Part shown: one piece after another, positions 6,772 to 8,905 of the stretch
Position numbering within the stretch: the stretch's first letter is position 1
Layout: each line of letters starts with the position of its first letter
NCBI GenBank assembly: GCA_030149965.1
Contig: JASLHB010000128.1
Span: 1-8,905 of the forward strand
Reading direction: 5' to 3'
Source of the DNA: Wohlfahrtiimonas sp.
GTDB lineage: Bacteria; Pseudomonadota; Gammaproteobacteria; Cardiobacteriales; Wohlfahrtiimonadaceae
DNA length: 8,905 bases
Notes under the pieces: generated by a model
Told to the model about the DNA's origin: nothing
Databases searched by the model: none
Seen by the model: only the letters and a program-made list of their open reading frames with translations
Position numbers and translations under genes: made by a program

Positions 6772-7572
6772 TTAACCTAGCAGCAAGGCGTCATCGCTCA
6801 CTTTGGTGCCTTTTTTATGTTCAAAGAGTTCTAGCAAATCAGAAATGCTTAGATTTTCACGAACTTCGCCTGAAACATCCAGCATGATTTCACCTTGATG
6901 GAGCATGATGGTTCTTGTGCCATATGTTAAAGCTTGTTGCATGGAATGAGTTACCATCAATGTTGTGAGCTTGTTTTGTCGCACAATTTTATCTGTTAAT
7001 TGTAAAACGAATGATGCCGTTTTAGGGTCAAGGGCTGCTGTATGTTCATCTAGTAACAAAATTTTAGAAGGTTGTAGGGAAGACATTAGCAAGCTAATTG
7101 CTTGGCGTTGTCCGCCTGATAATAAGCCCATGCTATCGCCCAAGCGATTTTCTAAGCCTAAATTTAGCGTTGCCAAATGTTCACGGAAGATTTTTCTGCG
7201 TTCTTCTGTGATCGCTGAACCTAATCCCAAACCTGATTCATTGCTTCTGCCATAAGCGAGCGCCATATTTTCTTCAATGGTCAATGCTTCGCAAGTGCCC
7301 ACCATAGGATCTTGGAAAACACGCGCCACCATATTGGCACGCTTAGAAACAGAATGGTTCGTCACATCTATATCATTGATTTTGATTGTGCCTTCTGTGA
7401 CAGGAATATCACCGCTGATCACATTCAATAAAGTGGATTTACCTGCGCCATTACTACCAATCACTGTCACAAATTCGCCTTCACGAATCGTTAAATTGAC
7501 CTTTCTAATGGCGATATTTTCCAAAGGAGTATGCTCATTAAAAATGACACGAATATCTTTTAATTGCATCAT
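6772..7572 (-). CDS. ABC importer ATPase, TrpY/COG1101 type
   Basis: This is the cytoplasmic ATPase of the second importer. It has 266 residues in one ABC domain: Walker A GSNGAGKST (39-47), Q-loop VFQDP (85-89), signature LSGGQRQ (151-157), Walker B ILLLDEH (171-177) with DEHTAALDP, and an H-loop His at about 209. The usual DEP is DEH, which I recognise as typical of the COG1101 ATPases that pair with COG4120 permeases and COG2984 binding proteins. The start overlaps the permease stop by four bases (ATGA), so translation is probably coupled. AAGGAG lies nine bases upstream, inside the permease gene. A second ATG follows immediately, so the start is uncertain by one codon. It is the last gene of the operon. 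Relatives include the streptococcal tryptophan transporter TrpXYZ, but the ligand here is unproven. Confidence 0.93.
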   Translation of the reverse strand: MMQLKDIRVIFNEHTPLENIAIRKVNLTIREGEFVTVIGSNGAGKSTLLNVISGDIPVTEGTIKINDIDVTNHSVSKRANMVARVFQDPMVGTCEALTIEENMALAYGRSNESGLGLGSAITEERRKIFREHLATLNLGLENRLGDSMGLLSGGQRQAISLLMSSLQPSKILLLDEHTAALDPKTASFVLQLTDKIVRQNKLTTLMVTHSMQQALTYGTRTIMLHQGEIMLDVSGEVRENLSISDLLELFEHKKGTKVSDDALLLG

Positions 7573-8480
7573 GATGGTTTTCTCCTTCTCATTCTTTTAA
7601 ATTTTGTTTTGATTTGTGGCAATACCAAAGCGATCACGACTAAAACAGCGGTGATTAAGTTTAAATCCTGTGCGCCAATGCCGATTTTATTGAGTGGCCC
7701 ACTGTGCAATGCCAAAGCAATGAATAAGCGATATAAGATTGCACCCACAATCACAGAAAGAGTAATCCAGAAGATCTTTCTTGAAGTGATCAATGTTTCA
7801 CCAATGATCACAGCTGCTAAACCAATCACGATTGTGCCTATGCCGATGGAAATATCCGCACCGCCTTGCGTTTGCACATATAAAGCACCGCCCAAAGCAA
7901 TCAACGCATTTGATAACATCATGCCCAAATAAGTCATCACATTGGTATTGATGCCTTGCGCACGGGACATACGAGGATTAGCACCTGTAGCACGCAGGGA
8001 TAAACCTATTTGGCTTTTAAAGAATCGGTCTAATAAAAGCTTAATTGCAATCACAAATAGGAAAATGATTAAAGGCTTCACCCAAAACTGATTGCTGTAA
8101 TCTTCTGCAATGAATGGGCTAAAAATCGTTGGATCCCAAATGATAGGCACGTTAGGTGCGCCCATGATGCGTAAATTCACAGAATAAAGGGCGATCATTA
8201 CCAAGATACTTGCCAATAATTGCATGATTTTTAATGAAACATTGAGCCAAGCTGTGACAAAGCCAGCCATTGCACCGCCTAATGTGCCAAGTAAAGTTGC
8301 AAGCCAAGGATTCATGCCAGAAACGATGCAAATGGCACAAATCGCACCGCCTAAAGGAAAGCTACCATCGGCGGTTAAGTCAGGGAAGTTTAAGATACGA
8401 AATGAAATTAAGACGCCAAGGGCAACCAATCCGTAGATCAGCCCAACTTCCAAGGCGCCAAATAAAGAAATTAAAGACAT
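7569..8480 (-). CDS. ABC importer permease, TrpZ/COG4120 type
   Basis: This is the inner-membrane subunit of the second importer, 303 residues, BPD_transp_2-like, with alternating hydrophobic segments and a basic tail (RMRRRKPS) that suggests a cytoplasmic C-terminus. Typical features are the N-terminal GLIYGLVALGVLISFRILN (about 13-31) leading into FPDLTADGSFPLGGA, and later RATGANPRMSRAQGI. GGAG precedes the ATG by five bases. The upstream binding-protein gene ends 17 bp before the start, and the ATPase start overlaps the stop, so all three genes form one operon. The COG2984-COG4120-COG1101 trio is known mainly as a putative amino-acid importer; tryptophan or tyrosine are reported ligands for some members. 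Confidence 0.92.
   Translation of the reverse strand: MSLISLFGALEVGLIYGLVALGVLISFRILNFPDLTADGSFPLGGAICAICIVSGMNPWLATLLGTLGGAMAGFVTAWLNVSLKIMQLLASILVMIALYSVNLRIMGAPNVPIIWDPTIFSPFIAEDYSNQFWVKPLIIFLFVIAIKLLLDRFFKSQIGLSLRATGANPRMSRAQGINTNVMTYLGMMLSNALIALGGALYVQTQGGADISIGIGTIVIGLAAVIIGETLITSRKIFWITLSVIVGAILYRLFIALALHSGPLNKIGIGAQDLNLITAVLVVIALVLPQIKTKFKRMRRRKPS
7582..7587 (-). promoter_or_regulatory. Ribosome binding site of the COG1101-type ATPase gene
   Basis: On the - strand AAGGAG lies nine bases before the ATG at 7572. It is placed inside the last codons of the permease gene, which fits independent or coupled reinitiation at the ATGA overlap. Confidence 0.75.
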
Positions 8481-8497
8481 TGATGCTCCAGAAAAAT

Positions 8498-8905
8498 TTA
8501 CTCAATCACCTTAGTTGCCGAATCAATCATAGATTGTGGCAATGTTGCGCCTTGTTGTTTTGCTGCTTTTAAATTGACATACAATTGTGTTTTTTGTGGT
8601 TTTTCAGAAGGAATATCACCTGCTTTTTCACCTTCTAAAATGCGCACAACTAATTTGCCTGTTTGTCTGCCCATGCCGTAATAATCACCGCCTAACGCTG
8701 CAACTGCACCACGTTCAGCAGATGAAGTGTCAGATGCAATTAATGGAATTTTAGTTTGCACAGCAGCTTGATACATGGATTCATAAGCAGAAACTACGTT
8801 ATTATCTGTACTTGTATAAATCACATCCACACGGCCTTGTAGGCTTTTCACAGCAGTTGAAATATCTGTCGTGCGTTGCGCTGGTGCAGCCACAACTTTA
8901 ATGCC
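8498..8905 (-). CDS. ABC importer substrate-binding protein, TrpX/COG2984 type (5' end off window)
   Basis: This is the C-terminal 135 residues of the binding protein that feeds the permease and ATPase downstream. The frame is open to the window edge. A GTG at 8893 is internal (GIKVVAAPA reads straight through it), so the true start and signal peptide lie to the right. ABC_sub_bind (PF04392) landmarks follow in order: SLQGRVDVIYTSTDNNVVSA, then IPLIASD, ERGAVAALGGDYYGMGRQTG, ILEGEKAGDIP and LYVNLKAAKQQG. The protein ends at a TAA 17 bp before the permease ATG, so it is the first known gene of the operon. The operon promoter is outside the window. The ligand is probably an aromatic amino acid or related small molecule, by family analogy only. 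Confidence 0.9.
   Translation of the reverse strand, partial: GIKVVAAPAQRTTDISTAVKSLQGRVDVIYTSTDNNVVSAYESMYQAAVQTKIPLIASDTSSAERGAVAALGGDYYGMGRQTGKLVVRILEGEKAGDIPSEKPQKTQLYVNLKAAKQQGATLPQSMIDSATKVIE

Noticed and set aside
6965..8572. Several + strand frames (96-122 residues) across the second transporter operon
   Set aside because: They are antisense shadows of the ATPase and permease genes, whose motifs and coupled starts are clear on the - strand.
1..8905. Self-targeting spacers against genes in this window
   Set aside because: I saw no extended match between any spacer and nhaA or the transporter genes. The rest of the genome could not be examined.
1..8905. A novel defence or mobile system beyond the CRISPR array
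   Set aside because: All remaining genes belong to familiar transport families and there are no unassigned coding regions, integrases, toxins or nucleases.

Overview
The window reads as chromosomal DNA of a moderately AT-rich gammaproteobacterium. The evidence is a type I-F CRISPR repeat of the kind common in that class, an NhaA antiporter close in length to the enterobacterial one, purine-rich Shine-Dalgarno sites and rho-independent terminators. I cannot name the genus from sequence alone. There are no transposases, integrases, tRNA genes or rRNA genes.

Layout. Positions 1-1631 are the trailer-side part of a long type I-F CRISPR array: 27 spacers, all 32 bp, separated by 28-bp repeats. It is transcribed on the + strand. 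The leader and cas genes lie off the left edge. The array ends in a degenerate repeat, followed by a bidirectional terminator shared with the convergent nhaA (1702-2850, - strand), which encodes a Na+/H+ antiporter. An AT-rich intergenic region follows. It holds a likely nhaA promoter, a perfect 24-bp palindrome and the terminator of the next gene.

Positions 3070-6718 encode a complete CUT2-type (ribose/allose-like) sugar ABC importer in an unusual divergent arrangement. The periplasmic binding protein is on the - strand; the two-domain ATPase and the permease are on the + strand. Together they could bind a monosaccharide in the periplasm and import it with ATP, but no regulator, kinase or catabolic gene is present to name the sugar. 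A strong bidirectional hairpin (6731-6767) separates this locus from the next.

Positions 6772-8905 (- strand) are an operon for a second importer of the TrpXYZ-like/COG2984-COG4120-COG1101 type. In transcription order these are a binding protein (5' end off the window), a permease and an ATPase, tightly packed and translationally coupled.

No wholly new system is visible. The most interesting signals are in the CRISPR array. Spacers 4 and 24 are alike at 23 of 32 positions in the same register, as if taken from diverged relatives of one invader gene. The terminal repeat keeps the processing hairpin and what looks like an older loop sequence, while all the other repeats carry a changed loop.
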